DNA of 64,000 nucleotides from Trichuris trichiura (GCA_037903355.1 JBAJFE010000026.1:4216001-4280000); one strand, 5' to 3'; numbered from the stretch's first letter, positions 11,731 through 24,200 are shown. Notes: generated by a model from the sequence alone, not told the origin. Numbers and translations: made by a program.

Positions 11731-13297
11731 TCAAAGCATGCTTAGCACCCTGATGAAATATTTCCCTGCTTTTTCTGTAGGAATTTCGGCTAAAAGTTTC
11801 ACAGGACTAGTCTCCAACTGATTGTCAAAGCAAATATGAATGCCATTTGTAACGTTTGATTCTACAGTAATGTTTTTCCCATCCCTTAACTGAATGACCG
11901 CTAATCTTTGCGATGTTTCCAACAGCCCTTCTTCGGCATCTATTGATACTTTGGCATACATTAGTGGTTGCAGTTCACCATCATCCTGATCAATCAACTC
12001 TGCAAATGGGTAAACATGAACGCAAATGCGTAAAAAAAGTTGGCGACTTCACCTTCGGTCCAGTATTCGTTTAAGTTGTTTTGTGAATCAGTCGAGCAGA
12101 AATAATTGGCATCTAACATTAGAAAAGCAGTGCGAATTTGTTTCAATAAAATGTTAAGTAATACCGTTGCTATGTTGAATACTGTTATACTCGTGACTTG
12201 ATGAGACAGGAGAAGTACTGGAATAGAAAGAGGGAACATTTGGATTTTGCGTATCCGCTTTTGATGAAGCGTTGACAACTGCAACAAAAACATCCAGCGC
12301 ATTAGGCTGGAGCAGTTAACGCTGCTAGTTAACCTGTACCTGGGGGTTTCCAAAACTTTTCCAAAGGAACTGTCACCGTTTTCTGTATAGGACTTGAGAA
12401 TATTGATTTACCAATCGCGCTTTCGGACCTAACAGCATCTAATTTCCTTAAAACAGTGTGTCTAGTTGTTAACATAAAAGAAAGGTATAAACCTTTCAAG
12501 TACACTGGCAACAGAACTGGCGCTCTCCAAACTGTCGCAGGAACCTCCAAGCAGACAGAAGTTTTCAGAAGATAGCAACAGAAATTCTTTGACGTAACGG
12601 ACTTTGCCAAAAAGTTTTGCCTACAAACGATTTTAGGAACAGTTTAAGTTCAGTTTATCTTTACCTTGGCACCAGGACGGACGGAATAATTCAGTTCGCA
12701 TATTAATCCATATTCAATGCCACGATAACAAGTGAAACCGTCAGTCAATTCGAGAACAAATAAATGATTTGCTTTCTGTCCCTTATAATAAGAACAAGTC
12801 AGTCTTGTCCAGTCAGCTGTTCAGCAAAGCACTTGCCAGAATGGTTTCCTCATCTTTTTCTTCAATATCTACTTTGCTTCCAAGCAAATTTTGATGCTGA
12901 CTGTAGAAGGAGCGAGATACGTCAAGCATGCTGTTAATCTGAAAAATGCATAAGGGAACGATGAACGCAACATGTGAACACTTGCTTGCACATAGAAGAC
13001 TCCATTTAAGACTTCAACCGCTTTCTCCGACAACTTCATTGGCAAAGAAGCAACGCCAAAATCACGAAGATCGCAGAACAACCACTGCTGGTAAACCATT
13101 TCAAACACGTCCTTGTCTGCAAGAAAAAACGATTCCAGAATCAAGTCAATCAACGAGTATACAACACCGGAAAGAACTTCGCCGTTCACTTCACCATATA
13201 TATACTCCAAACACTCCTTTAGCCACTCTGTTTGGAACGGAATTTTGTCTATCGCAAGCCGATTCGCAACTACCGCAAACAGTTGGCTACGGTCCAT
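11731..13297 (-). CDS. RMI1: RecQ-mediated genome instability protein 1 (RMI1)
   Basis: Seven exons on the - strand join in phase: 13297-12986, 12938-12837, 12781-12665, 12620-12493, 12461-12412, 12278-12165, 11999-11731 (stop), 363 residues. RMI1 is the OB-fold partner of topoisomerase III and the BLM-type helicase in the complex that dissolves double Holliday junctions. Seen: the N-terminal helical domain with WLKECLEYI and QQWLFCDLRD, then LNGVFYVQ joined to INSMLDVSRSFYSQ, then the OB-fold strand block LELTDGFTCYRGIEYG, RPGAK, and LLLSSENFCLLGG. A Ser-rich linker (exon 6) and a last domain that I do not recognise follow. The human protein is longer (about 625). Two adjacent introns (12985-12939 and 12836-12782) keep frame only with GC donors (GCAAGT) and AG acceptors. 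All other junctions are GT-AG. Confidence 0.88.
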
Positions 13298-13619
13298 AAT
13301 TTGGCAAGTCTTTAAGGGTGCTATAATTGCCGACTTTCTTTGTTAGACACAACATGAAATGTACCCTGCTAGGAGATCTGCGAAACTGTTCAGTTATCCG
13401 CCCTACATATACAGAAAGACAACCGCTAAATAAAGAAGTGCAGGTGCATTTTGCCAATAAGAAAAAGTAAAATTAATGAGTGACATGGGGGCCGTGGAAA
13501 GCGCAGGATGTCCTGGGGCGTCTACTAGGTAACGATTTTCCATTGGCTGGGTTAGTACCTAAGAGAATATGATTGTATTAATATCAAAAGAAGGAGTTCT
13601 TTTTGTTCTTTTCGTTTCT

Positions 13620-13830
13620 TCTCCCTTACACTGCTGACGACGGAACGAGAGCAGTCCCGAAACGCACGGTATTGAATTGTTCTATATTTTCTCTAACAAT
13701 TTGTTCATCCATTTGTTGGTAGGGCACTTTGAAGTTTACATACAGATACATCAAACAGGCCAAACCCGTGAATCAACTATGAAACAACCTAAGCCTGTTA
13801 AAAGACACCCAGTCCTTCGAAACAACAAAA
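13620..13830 (+). repeat. Solo PLE-B terminal repeat with hammerhead-like motif
   Basis: ctgctgacgacggaac starts near 13631, pairs with the gtcccg-aaacgcacggt segment to 13672, then ctaacaatttgttcatcc, ttggtagggcac, aggccaaacccgtgaatc and the ATGAAACAACCTAAGCCTG start of the PLE-B reading frame (about 13779). The flanks carry no RT. This is a solo terminal repeat, or a small non-autonomous element. Confidence 0.75.
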
Positions 13831-13899
13831 AAGATGCATACAGTAAACATAACATAGATAAGCGTTCCACTTTGCTGCACGGCGTCAGTACGCAGTGAA

Positions 13900-15940
13900 C
13901 GCTTGTACTTCTCTAATGACAGCGGGGTTTACTTCCTCTTCCACAGTGGCATAAGATCCTCGCGTTTCTCTGCTGATTGACATCTCCTTTCTTCTCCTAA
14001 TGTAGGGCAAAGACTGCTCTTAGTTCATTTTCTAGGCTGTTTACCATCCAACAGCATTTACTGTGTACCTGAAAATCTTAAAAGTTGTACGGTAGGTCAA
14101 ATTTTGCATCTTTTCAAGAACGTAAAATTTTTACGTTCTGTGTCCCAATGTGCGCTGGAAGAATGTTCGTCAGGCAAGCGTTGGGTGCGGCGGAATTAAA
14201 GTTTCCGTTTTTCTCGTAAGTATAGTGTCCCTCAGTACAAGCCAGACGTTAGTGAACGATTTGTCTAGCTGTCAGATTGTAGTAATAATGTGCCTGAGTT
14301 CAAACGGGATTTCATTCTAACCATTTCATCGTAAGCTGAGACACTTGATGCATTTAATACCGAAAGTTTTTGCTTAGCTCAGTCCTTTTTAAGTTTGCTT
14401 AAAATGCTTGCATCCTCCTGGGCAAAACCGTCGCAGTACCTGCACTTTTAATCAATTGCCGGATATCTAGTGTACTTCAATGAACGCTTTACTGAATTGT
14501 TGTTACGGGAGCTCAAGTTTAAATGCACACAGAGCACAGGCCGTCTGAAGCATTGAACTATACTTTGCGGTGGCACACTGACAGCTTCTCTCTTTGCTGA
14601 CGTGGCCTAAAAATAGCTGGTTAAAGGTGTTGGGACCTCAAGGTTTGTTGATGTGGGCAAAAAACTTTCTGACTTAGCCCTAATACCGTCATCCTTTTGT
14701 GCCATTAATTTCGTGAGCGCCTGCTAGTTTGCTTGTTTAATCCATAGCTCCCTAAAATTGTTCGCTTTCTACTGCCCCTTCCCTTAATCTCAGTCGCACA
14801 ATACCGCCCATTCCCTCCCCTCACCTTAGTTGTAAAAGTAGCATTAATGATTCATGGCCAAGAATGCTATTAATGCAATCGTATTCTTCCATGTACGAAT
14901 CCAATCAATGGAAAGTTGTTGCGTTGTAGATGCCTCAGGACATCTTGCGCTTCCGACGGCCCTCATGACATTTATTCTTTTTACAGATGAAAATTTCTTC
15001 AGGAATGAAGAATGTTTTGACTTTAGTAGTTTTTTCATAACGTTACGTATTTCCTTGCTGTAGGTGAGAGCACACTTTTGGACCTTTTGTAGTTGACATC
15101 CACGGAGAGTAACAAGTTTACGCCGTGATTGTCCGAGTCTCGGCTCATTATTTAAGCCGTACAGCATTCGGCTGACCTCAAAAACAAGGCTTTACACGAA
15201 GTTCAGAGTTCCGCTCGCAAACCATCGTACTATTGCGGTACTGTTAGTCGGATGGTTTTGTATGTTTTTTTCAATTTACTTGTCTTAATTTCTTTGTGTT
15301 CGTTTGCATAATCGGCGATCTTTAAAATAAGCGTAAGGTGGCATAGCAAGTGCAAATATGATTTACGAAAGTCACGGAATTTTAAATTTTAGGAATTTTG
15401 GATATGGGTCCCCAACGTTGAAAGTGGGACAGAGCAATTTTTAAAGGCTCTGTTTCGTTTTGTAATACCGTCAGTAAACAAGATGTTCCCTTTAGATGCA
15501 GTACAGTGTTGGACAGCGTTTGCTCCAGGTACCTTACTCAGTAATTTGGCGAATTATTAAGGCTTGACTAGGCGTTATAGCCGGTTTGGTAGGACGCGTA
15601 GCCTGAAATTCCTGTCAAATTCTGTTAACTGTAGTCGTAGGTTGCTTCTTAGTTGCTTTTTAACGGATTAATGGCCTTTCTCTTGTCTTCGCAACCTTTT
15701 CTCGTTGAAATAATGTTTATTGTTAAGCAGAGTTCAATAGTCTCTCCCCGGCCTTAGCTTTATGGATGGCATTTTTGTCATCCTGTATCTGTGATGATGG
15801 AGAAAAACTATCGAAAGGGCTGTTTAACAATAAGAACTGTTTGAATGGGAAAGTGGACAAGAACAAGTGAAAATGAAAATTGTAGTTCGACCTGTTATAG
15901 TATTTTTCGAAAATAAAGTTACCTCATTGCTCAAGAGACC
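13900..15940. other. Intergenic, nothing recognised
   Basis: Two kb upstream of NDUFS7. Overlapping ORFs at 14844-15167 show no family resemblance and no codon pattern that convinces me. The NDUFS7 promoter must lie here, but I see no clear core element. Confidence 0.5.
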
Positions 15941-15948
15941 GCGTATGA

Positions 15949-16810
15949 ATGCCAATTCGGTCTTTAAGGTTATTTTCACGCTCTTGCGCAACGAATAAGC
16001 CACTTTCTGATTTGAAAACTGGTGATAAAGTTCCTATTGATCCATATGATGCAGTCCCAGCCGAACTTGATAAACCTGCAAAGGATGTACCGTGGACGGG
16101 AACTCCGTTTACGAAGACAAGCAGTATGGCTGAATATGCTTTGGCCAGAGCTGACGACATCATTAACTGGACTCGACGTGTAGGCGAATGAGCTAACGTT
16201 TGATTCGTAATTCAAATATTTCCTTCCAGGGTTCCTTGTGGCCGTTGAGCTTTGGTCTCGCATGCTGTGCTATTGAAATGATGCACTTTGCTGCACCACG
16301 CTACGATATGGATCGTTTTGGCGTTGTCTTTCGCGCTAGTCCCCGTCAAGCAGACTGCATGATTGTCGCAGGCACAGTTACTAACAAAATGGCACCAGCC
16401 TTAAGGAGGGTAAAAAAGCAACCTGTTGAAATTAACTGACATCTCCTTGGGCCATTTTAATTTAGATATATGATCAAATGCCTCATCCAAAGTGGGTGAT
16501 CAGCATGGGAAGTTGCGCAAACGGCGGGGGATATTATCATTACTCATACTCAGTCGTCCGAGGTTGCGATCGACTTATACCTGTTGATATTTACGTACCA
16601 GGTAAGAGTCCTCAATGCATGAAACTGTTTCAGATCGACATTATGCATGTACACCTCCTTTTTACCTGTCTTTATTTTTGATATTATTCATAATTAGTGC
16701 GTTTCCTTCTAGGATGCCCGCCAACCGCGGAAGCTTTACTTTACGCCGTGCTTCAGCTACAAAAGAAGATCAAAAATTCGAAACGAGTACAAATGTGGTA
16801 TCGGCAGTGA
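15949..16810 (+). CDS. NDUFS7: NADH:ubiquinone oxidoreductase 20 kDa subunit (NDUFS7/PSST)
   Basis: Four exons: 15949-16179, 16230-16409, 16466-16601, 16713-16810, giving 214 residues, nearly the human length. The protein binds iron-sulfur cluster N2 of mitochondrial complex I, which passes electrons to ubiquinone. Seen: an Arg/Ser-rich start ([13 protein letters not shown]) fit for a mitochondrial presequence, the Cys-Cys pair in FGLACCAIE, the further ligands in GSCANGGG and [10 protein letters not shown], and the conserved blocks [19 protein letters not shown] and [14 protein letters not shown]. The C-terminus QMWYRQ is typical. Introns are 50-111 bases, all GT-AG. An in-frame or alternative start a few bases upstream (ATG at 15945 is in another frame) is less likely. 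No truncation or frame break. Confidence 0.97.
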
Positions 16811-17129
16811 AGATTTTCCACACATTGTTTTTACCTTCGCATGTCCTACCTCTCCGTTGAATACCTCATTTCCTTTGACCGTTTGGTCTAATATGGAAAC
16901 CGCATTGGCACAGCTTTTTCCTACAAACAGAGACGCGACCTTTTGTCTAAAGCTTAAGTTGATTTGTTTTTATTGAAAATTCGTTCGTAGTGTGCAAACA
17001 GTAAACGAGCAAGCTTGTTGGCAAGTGTGCATTGAAAATTTGCAGAATGTCAGTTGCAGGCATGCGAAACGTGATGCGAGATAAACGCAACCTGCAAATT
17101 TTAATTTGATTTAATGTTGTTAGGTTGTT

Positions 17130-17471
17130 TCGAAAGACAGGATGTCTTTTAACAGGCTTGAGTTGTTTCATAGTAGATCTTGAGATTCACGGGTTTGGCC
17201 TGTTGGATGTATCTGTAAGTAAACTTCAAAATGCCCTACCAACGGATGGATGAGCAAATTGTAAGAGAAAATACAAAACAATTTGTATACATATTGTATA
17301 CATACATATGTATACATATATACAATATTTTTTCTCTTACAATTTGCTCATCCATCCGTTGGTAGGGCACTTTGAAGTTTACTTACAGATACATCCAACA
17401 GGCCAAACCCGTGAATCTCAAGATCTACTATGAAACTGTTCAAGCCTGTTAAAAGACATCCTGTCTTTCGA
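17130..17471. repeat. Palindrome of two PLE-B terminal repeats, head-to-head
   Basis: The left arm (- orientation, about 17130-17280) and the right arm (+, about 17325-17471) are near-identical inverted copies of the PLE-B terminal repeat, including ttgctcatccatccgttggtagggca and ggccaaacccgtgaatct. The centre is a tatacata/tatgtata simple-repeat tract; the hammerhead-like motif present at the inner end of other copies is missing. It abuts the PLE-B body that follows. Confidence 0.85.
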
Positions 17472-19440
17472 GACACTATCTGATGATGGAATTGATGAAC
17501 TTAATGGGATACTCATTATCACGTAATGTATTTGAAATATGTTTTAGCTCTATATTTAAATATTCGGGGTCACAAACTGTTAGGGCCCTATCAACCATCC
17601 CTTTAACTATACCTCTTTTAACTGAAATAGGGTGACGAGAAGAAAAGTTTAGGTGCCGGTCCGAGTGGATGGGTTTCCTATAAACTGTTGTTTTGAAAAT
17701 GTGGTTTCTTCGTACGGGACCGTATGTTTTCGTAATGCAAAGGTTTTATTACGGAATAGTTCCCGTTTTAATGCGCGTAAACTCCGGAGCTTTCGGGTCG
17801 ACCGGGACCCGAAAGCTCTGGAGTTTGCGCGCATTTAAAACGGGAACTATTCCGTAATAAAACCTTTGCATTATGAAAACTGTTGTTTTTAATTTATTTC
17901 CTTGTTTAATGACTAAGAGATCTAGAAAAGGGAGTTTACAATTATTTTTTTTCTCAACAGTCAGTAATATCTAATTGGGGAAGAGACTATTCAGGTGTTC
18001 CAGGAGAGCTTCCTCACTGCCTGATTTTACGATGGCAAAGATGTCGTCCACGTATATTTTGAAAAGGATAGGGGCGTCGAGATCTTGCCAACTGCTGAAG
18101 GCTTTCTCCTCGAGATGTTCCATGAAGATCTCTGCGAGTATGGGAGAGAGTGGACTTCCCATGGGTGCCCCATCCTTTTGTGAGAAGAAACTATCCTGGA
18201 ATCTGAAATAGTTGCCTTCGCGCATGCAAAAAGATACTAACTATGTGGGTGGGGTTCTTTGTGAAATGGTGTCATCTTCGTCTAATAGGGATTGCAGCAC
18301 GTTGATGGTGTATTGTATGGGAATGCTTGTGAAAAGATCTTTAACATCGTAACTAACCATGACATTATTGGGTAGCATTTTTACGACTTTTAATGCGGAA
18401 CAAAATTCTTTCCCGTTTTTAACATAGGAATCACGTTTGCCTGTTAGGGGTTGGATTATGATTTTTAGATACGAACAAAGTTTTGAAGTGACACTGTTGA
18501 TGCTAGAAACGACAGGTCTAAATGGGAACCCTGGTTTATGGATTTTGGGTAGGCCGTAGAGTTCGGGGCACTTAGTGTTACTAGTATAGGAGAGACTAAG
18601 GTTTATTTTAGAAAGAATTTGGTCTTTTGTTTCATCGGCAAAAGAGACTAGCATATCTTGAAGGAGTTTTCACGTCCTATCAGTCGGGTCGCGTTTTATG
18701 GGACGGTAGACCGGGTTGCTCAGGAGTTCGTTTATCTTTTGTGTGTAAACGGTTTGGTCTAGTATAACTACCGTATAACCTTTATCAGCTTTTGTGATGA
18801 CAATATCAGGTCTCAACTTTAGAGTTTTAATGACCCCCCGTTCGGAAATGCTCAAGTTAGTGGTTGGACGATTGTTATTGTTACTGCGTAATAAGAGGCT
18901 GGAAATATGTCCTTTGATTTCTCTTGCTATTTTTGGATCAGTGTAGGCGAGGCTGTGCTCTGTGGAGGAAATTATATCTAAAATGGGGGGGGGGGGGGGC
19001 TTGGAAGTGGGGACAAAATTTTTAAACCTTTACTTAAAACTGTTTGTTCAGTGTTGTTAAGGACAAGTGAGCTCAAATTAACGATAGTTTTATCTTTAGT
19101 GAAGGAGGGTGAACTTGCTTAGTGTTGGACCTATGGAACTCTCAGGAGCGAGAACAGAATAAAGACTGGAGCTTTTTGTCTAGAATAGTGGTTTGGCTTA
19201 TTTTTATCAGGGAACTGGTATTTCTAATGTGGAGTCTGAGTTGGGAGAAGAGGTCCAGTCTTAGAGAATCAAAGAGGAAGGCTGAGGAGTTGTTAGAAAC
19301 ATACCTTAAGTGGGCTATTAATTTTCTATGGTCCCTGATGGTGGCTCTCAACAGGGAAAAACCGGTGGATTTTAAAAAAATTACTCGTTCGTTGACTGTG
19401 AGCGTGGTTCCATTTTAGATGGAAGCTTTTTGGCAGCAGG
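17472..19440 (-). pseudogene. PLE-B copy 1: broken Penelope-like reverse transcriptase
   Basis: Read on the - strand, N- to C-terminal: an N-terminal block near 19350-19142, a KADKGYTVVILD block (18855-18670), YGLPKIHKPGFPFRPVVSSINS and YDVKDLFTSIP (18654-18241, RT motif A), DGAPMGSPLSPILAEIFMEHLE and YVDDIFAIV (18225-17971, RT motifs B and C), then the RKP-x-HSDRHLNFSSRHP connection region at about 17700-17500. Frame breaks separate the blocks, a 15-base G run lies at 18985-18999, a foldback element is inserted at 17695-17877, and the GIY-YIG domain is absent. The core YVDD is intact, but the copy cannot make a full protein. Confidence 0.9.
17695..17877. mobile_element. Small PLE-A-like foldback inserted into PLE-B, with 12 bp target duplication
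   Basis: The insert is almost wholly palindromic (arms about 17726-17800 and 17806-17880). Each arm carries the PLE-A-type end ccgtaataaaacctttgcattatgaaaac and the motif gacccgaaagctctggagtt. The direct repeat aactgttgtttt borders it on both sides (17683-17694 and 17878-17889). Copy 2 of PLE-B at 57.49 kb has that sequence once and uninterrupted, so the empty site is visible in the same window. No coding capacity. Confidence 0.85.
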
Positions 19441-19536
19441 CCAGCGTCACGACATTTAATGAGGAATGTAAGCTTACCGAGTGTCAATGTAAGCTTGCTA
19501 TTTGTCTGTTCTAGCAGCTTAGCTGCTTCAAAGTTG

Positions 19537-20684
19537 TTAGGTTGTTGCAGTAAGAGTTGAAATTTTGTTTAATATCCGAATGCGTATATTTCAACCGACC
19601 GTTGTTTGTTAATGAAATAAGAACTCGTTCGAAAGAACACATTTTTCCACGTTCTACGTGGGAATGTATGCCGATGTTTTTTGACCCATGTATGGTTTGA
19701 AGACCAGGGAAAAATAAATAGTCGGTAGGCGATAGGTCTGGTGACTAAGGTGGTTGAAGGATGGGCTTTGTGCCCAATTCTTCGAGCTTTTCTTGAGTTT
19801 CGTCTGCTCTATGTGGTCGAGCGTTATCATAAAGGTGCATTAATCCTTTTCGATTAGACAGTCTTGGCTAGAAGCTTTGCGGTTTCTTCACCATAACCGT
19901 CAGTTCATGAAAATAGATGTTTGTTGTGGTGTTTCACCAGGTTTTAAAATCGTACAGTTTTTAATTTTCCTGGCACACGACCATACGGACGTTAGCACTT
20001 TCCTAGGGAGAATACTTGATTTAGGAAAGAATGTTGGTGAGGTGTGCTTATCCATCCGCAAAACTCTATGCTTCCTGTTATCGTAGAGACAACATTTTTC
20101 ATCACACGTAATGATTCGATCCAATAATTGTCTTGCCGCAACAGAACGTCAAGGCAGGCGGCAACTCTTTTCTTTCTAAGCGCCTCTATCAATTCATGTG
20201 GAATCAATGTTGGCAACATTTTTGACTTGCCAATTTCTGCAAGGTGCCGACTGACCATGGAGCAATGTACCCCTAGCCTTGCTGCTAATTCACGTACATT
20301 GGCATAGGGTTCATTTTCCCGCGTTTCCGTTAAGAGTTCATTTTTTAGCGATGACCTCCAGAACTCACTTCGCCTTTCTTCGATGCGCATATCTCCTGTA
20401 ATCAACCTTTGGTACCCAAGATGTACTGTGCGTTTAGTAAGGACACGTTCACACCAAAATTTAAGCACATCGCGGTAAGCCACGGCTGCAGTAAACCTGT
20501 GTTTGAACTTATCAAATAGAATCGACCGAAAACAAATATTTTGTGCATTTCTTAAAACAACTCTAAACCCGTGACTACGAAAGCAACGACAACGAAAAAA
20601 AAGCGTGCATGAAGACAATGTTTTGCGCTTCAAAAAGACGGTAAGTAGAAAGAACAGCTGTCCGCAGATATGAATATACACCAA
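19537..20684 (-). pseudogene. Dead mariner transposase (D,D34D type)
   Basis: On the - strand: ENEPYANVRELAARLGVH and SMVSRHLAEIGK (helix-turn-helix, about 20340-20210), IPHELIEALRKKR, then after a frameshift IITCDEKCCLYDN (first catalytic Asp kept, usual Trp after DEK changed to Cys), YDNARPHRA (second Asp kept), and SPDLSPTDYLFF (third Asp) with an in-frame stop just before it. The left end TTAGGTTGTTGCAG at 19537 resembles the TIR of cecropia-type mariners. I could not find its partner, so the right boundary is approximate. Several inactivating changes show it is dead. Confidence 0.85.
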
Positions 20685-20689
20685 CGTGG

Positions 20690-21273
20690 GTACACGGTAT
20701 TTAGAACAAAGCTTTACGTTGCAAAAATCATATTCACTTCATATAGACGCACTGCCCATGCTTTCTCATTAAGCACCTAATTCCTAGTCATAGTGATCGA
20801 GCAAATATGCTCTCAGTGAGTTCATGCGCTTACATCATATGCCAAGTCCACTATCGCTGCACCTTTACGCTGTCAGGGACTTAAAATGCGTACAGATTGC
20901 TGATGTGGTGAACGGCTAACTGTGGCTACAGACAGAACGAATAACACCAACAGGAACCAAAGTGGATCAAAACACCAGTTGAATACCATCATTTCGCTGT
21001 AAACAATTTCAAGTTGAACATAATTTCGTACAGTGCAGCTGAAAAGAGGTTTGAAATCGAGACAATACGATGCACAAAGTCTTCCAATACCATCTGAACC
21101 ATTCAACTGTGGGAAGATCACAGTTAAAAAAACAGTAGTCTCAAGCGAAAAACCAGTATCTAAAATTCAATTCAGTCGAAGACGCAAAACGACAAAACAA
21201 TTACAGTAAAACCAACGTTCATTCATAGTTTAAGGAAAAACGCAACCAAGATTTGAGTCGGAACAGCCGGCCT
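20690..21273. other. Intergenic, nothing recognised
   Basis: Between the mariner remnant and the 3' end of the NCKAP5-like gene. The 82-codon - strand ORF at 20873-21121 is not recognised and I do not support it as a gene. Confidence 0.5.
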
Positions 21274-24200
21274 TTAGCCAAGATTAAAACTGATCGACGA
21301 ACTGGAACTATAAGTTTGCTCAGCGCATATTTCACTTAGAAAAGAAGATGAGCAGTAGCTTGGCGAACTGCAAAGGCTACCAAATGATAGCTTTTGGACC
21401 CCACAATAATTATAAACATGTCTCATTTTCTGCTTAGAACAAACAGATGAAGTCTCTAGTATAGAATTAAAAATAGTTCGCGAAGTAGTGGACTGTAAGT
21501 CATTAAGGCTGCGACTTCTTTTCTGTACTGACGATGAGCGAACTTGGCTGAAGTCTGCGGTAGTCCTTTTTCTTTTTGTGCTACCAGATGGGTATCTTTT
21601 GCAACCGTTCACTTTATGGCTGCTTCTAGAGGTTTTCTGACAGTCGGATAGCTGACTCGAGAAATTGAGCACATCAGCAAGAAAATCAAAACATGCTAAT
21701 GCTTCTCTTTCTTGACGGCCAAACCGACAGAAGACATCTCGGCGAAGAATGGACGGCCTAAATTCTCGAGGTAAATAGCGAACCACCCCAAACTTCTGAT
21801 GACCTAAAACGCAACAGCATTAATAGATAGAAGCTGTTTCAACCTAGCGTCACATCTTCCAAAAAAACAAATAGCAATAAGGAAGGTCGCACCCAATTCA
21901 AAGGCAATGACGTAAAAGAAAAAGGCTGATAAAAAAGCAGCTCGAGCTTAAAAATCCAACTGTATGATGAAAGAAACGAATGGCATACCTTTTTTCAGCT
22001 TCAGTTGTTTAAGCCAATCAGCCATTGTATGCATTTCCCTGTCGGATTCGTCCGAAGAGAAACTGCTACTCGTAGTAGTGCTCATCAAATCATCTTTGAA
22101 AGATGGTATATCAAAGCTGTCATACAATTCTTCTTCCTTCTTCAGCGACGTCAACTTTATTCCATTGCAGGCAGCTGCATCTTCATTTAAGTTCTTAACC
22201 TTTGATATCCCATCCGATTGAGCTTTATGGCTTAGCTGGTTCTCATCAATGCTTGAAACAGATTTCGTTTCTTGAGACTTGCCGTAAACTAGTACGGAAA
22301 AGTCGGAAATCACCTACAAAACCAGCATGTGCACAATCCGAAAGGATTAACACTTCGCACTGGTAAATAAATATTCATTAACAATATCACATGCACAAAG
22401 GGAAACGACTGTCAAAATGGGAGCGCTCTTCAACACACGTAAGCTGGCTAGCTATCGGGAAAGTAGCAGATTACCATACAGACCAAACAGACTCCTTTCT
22501 AAAACCATTATTTTGAAGTTATGCTTGCCGTGAAAGCTTCACTTTAAACGCTCAAAAAATTTGCTCACTGAAGACAATACCACAAAAGGAGGGATGTCTC
22601 AAAAATGACACTTAAGTCATTAAGCCTGCAGGATGCGAACGACTACTCATTTTCGACAACACAATATTTAAATGACATGGTCGACAAGGAAAAATCCTCA
22701 CACAAGTTCATACGCTCAATTGGGGAAGTTTCATCTAAGAGAAAAGCAGTGACAAAATTAATTTTGAATACAGGCGCGTTGATATTGTCGGAGAAGCAAT
22801 GTTATAAAATGAACCTTCTTCAATACAGTATATCAATAGTAATTAATTTAGCCTTAAAACTTCTTATAACGAGCGTATGAAAATGCGTAATGCTACTGCG
22901 GAAATTCAACGTGTGAAACTTTAGCGGTCGTATTTCCGTAACACCATTGCACTAAAAACGACGGAACAAAAGCAGTTATGAAACGTACGGTATAAAATTG
23001 TTCTCTATTTTCTCTAACAATTTGCTCATCCATTCCCAAGTGGGGCATTGTGAAGGAGTTTACTTGCAGATACACCAAACAGGCCAAACCCGTGAACCAA
23101 AAGACCAACTATGAAACAACCTAAACCTGTTAAAAGATACCCCGTCTTTCGAAAAAACCAGTCATACTAAAATAGGAATTTGCCCGGAGTAAGTACAAAG
23201 GCATATCGAAAACCATATGCTAAAGTTAAGAGTTCTCTCCAATTATTAATCTTCTCTGTCAGACCGATGTAGGAAGCGAGGATGAGTTCGGGTGTCAAGA
23301 GAATTTATGGCGAGAGGGTTACATGAGGGTAGAAGCTGATGTATAGCAGAATTCATCATGTTCTACAAGTAATGTCTATTCTAGCGAATAGGTAGTTTAA
23401 AACGCACTCAAGCCTTACAGATCACTTATTTAAATTTGTAAGCCTTCTTTAAACTTCCTTTTATCCACCTGAATTGCCCATCAAAATATCGCATCATTAT
23501 GTTTCTTGCCGGTGACGGAACGAGGGTTTTCTGCAAAAGCTTAGTAAAAATTTTCCATACTTTCAATAAGCGGTTACACCCGCATAAAATAATAATGAAA
23601 TTCGAAAAAGCTGTCGAGAAGTCTCACACTTTTAGCTGAACTAAAAGTAGAAGGAAGGAGGTGGTTAGATAGAAAAGTTCACACAGTCAAAGGCAGCAAA
23701 AGCAGATAATTACTAGTCAGCATTAACCTTTTCTTAAAAAGCGAAGCATACTCACTTTGCTACATTCTCCAGACGTAGAAAAAAGAGCCTCAATGCAATC
23801 TGCAGGTATCTGTAACAAATCTGCATTGCTCATTATCGTAGTGTACGGAGTTGTAGAAGTGTCGAACATAAAATTTCGTCTACATAAAGCACTGCACAGA
23901 TTCTGCTTGTACTTTTTGCGGTAACTTGGATAAGAAGACTGCCTTTGTAATGCTGGCTCCGGCCAGCCAGACGACGCGAAATAAAAATTACCACAGCTTT
24001 TCGACTTCCTTTTTTTCAGGGAAGATCGAAGCCGACCGCCAAAAAATTTACTGCTCTGCGGCTTACCGGCAATTCCAGCAGAACTTCTCAGGGCCGAGAA
24101 AAAAGGAATTCCCAGTTCCGCCCAGATATCACCCGATATCGTTGAGCAACCATCACCAAATAAATTGCACTGCTTTCCAATATTCACTGCTGGTACAGTC

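Noticed and set aside
12946..13346. Two + strand ORFs (117 and 77 codons) over RMI1
   Set aside because: They are antisense shadows of RMI1 exon 1, which has clear family motifs on the - strand.
17653..17838. Mirror ORFs of 61 codons on both strands
   Set aside because: They arise from the palindromic foldback insert and not from a gene.
18985..18999. 15-base G run as a G-quadruplex regulator
   Set aside because: It is in a dead PLE copy and most simply reflects slippage or an assembly artefact.
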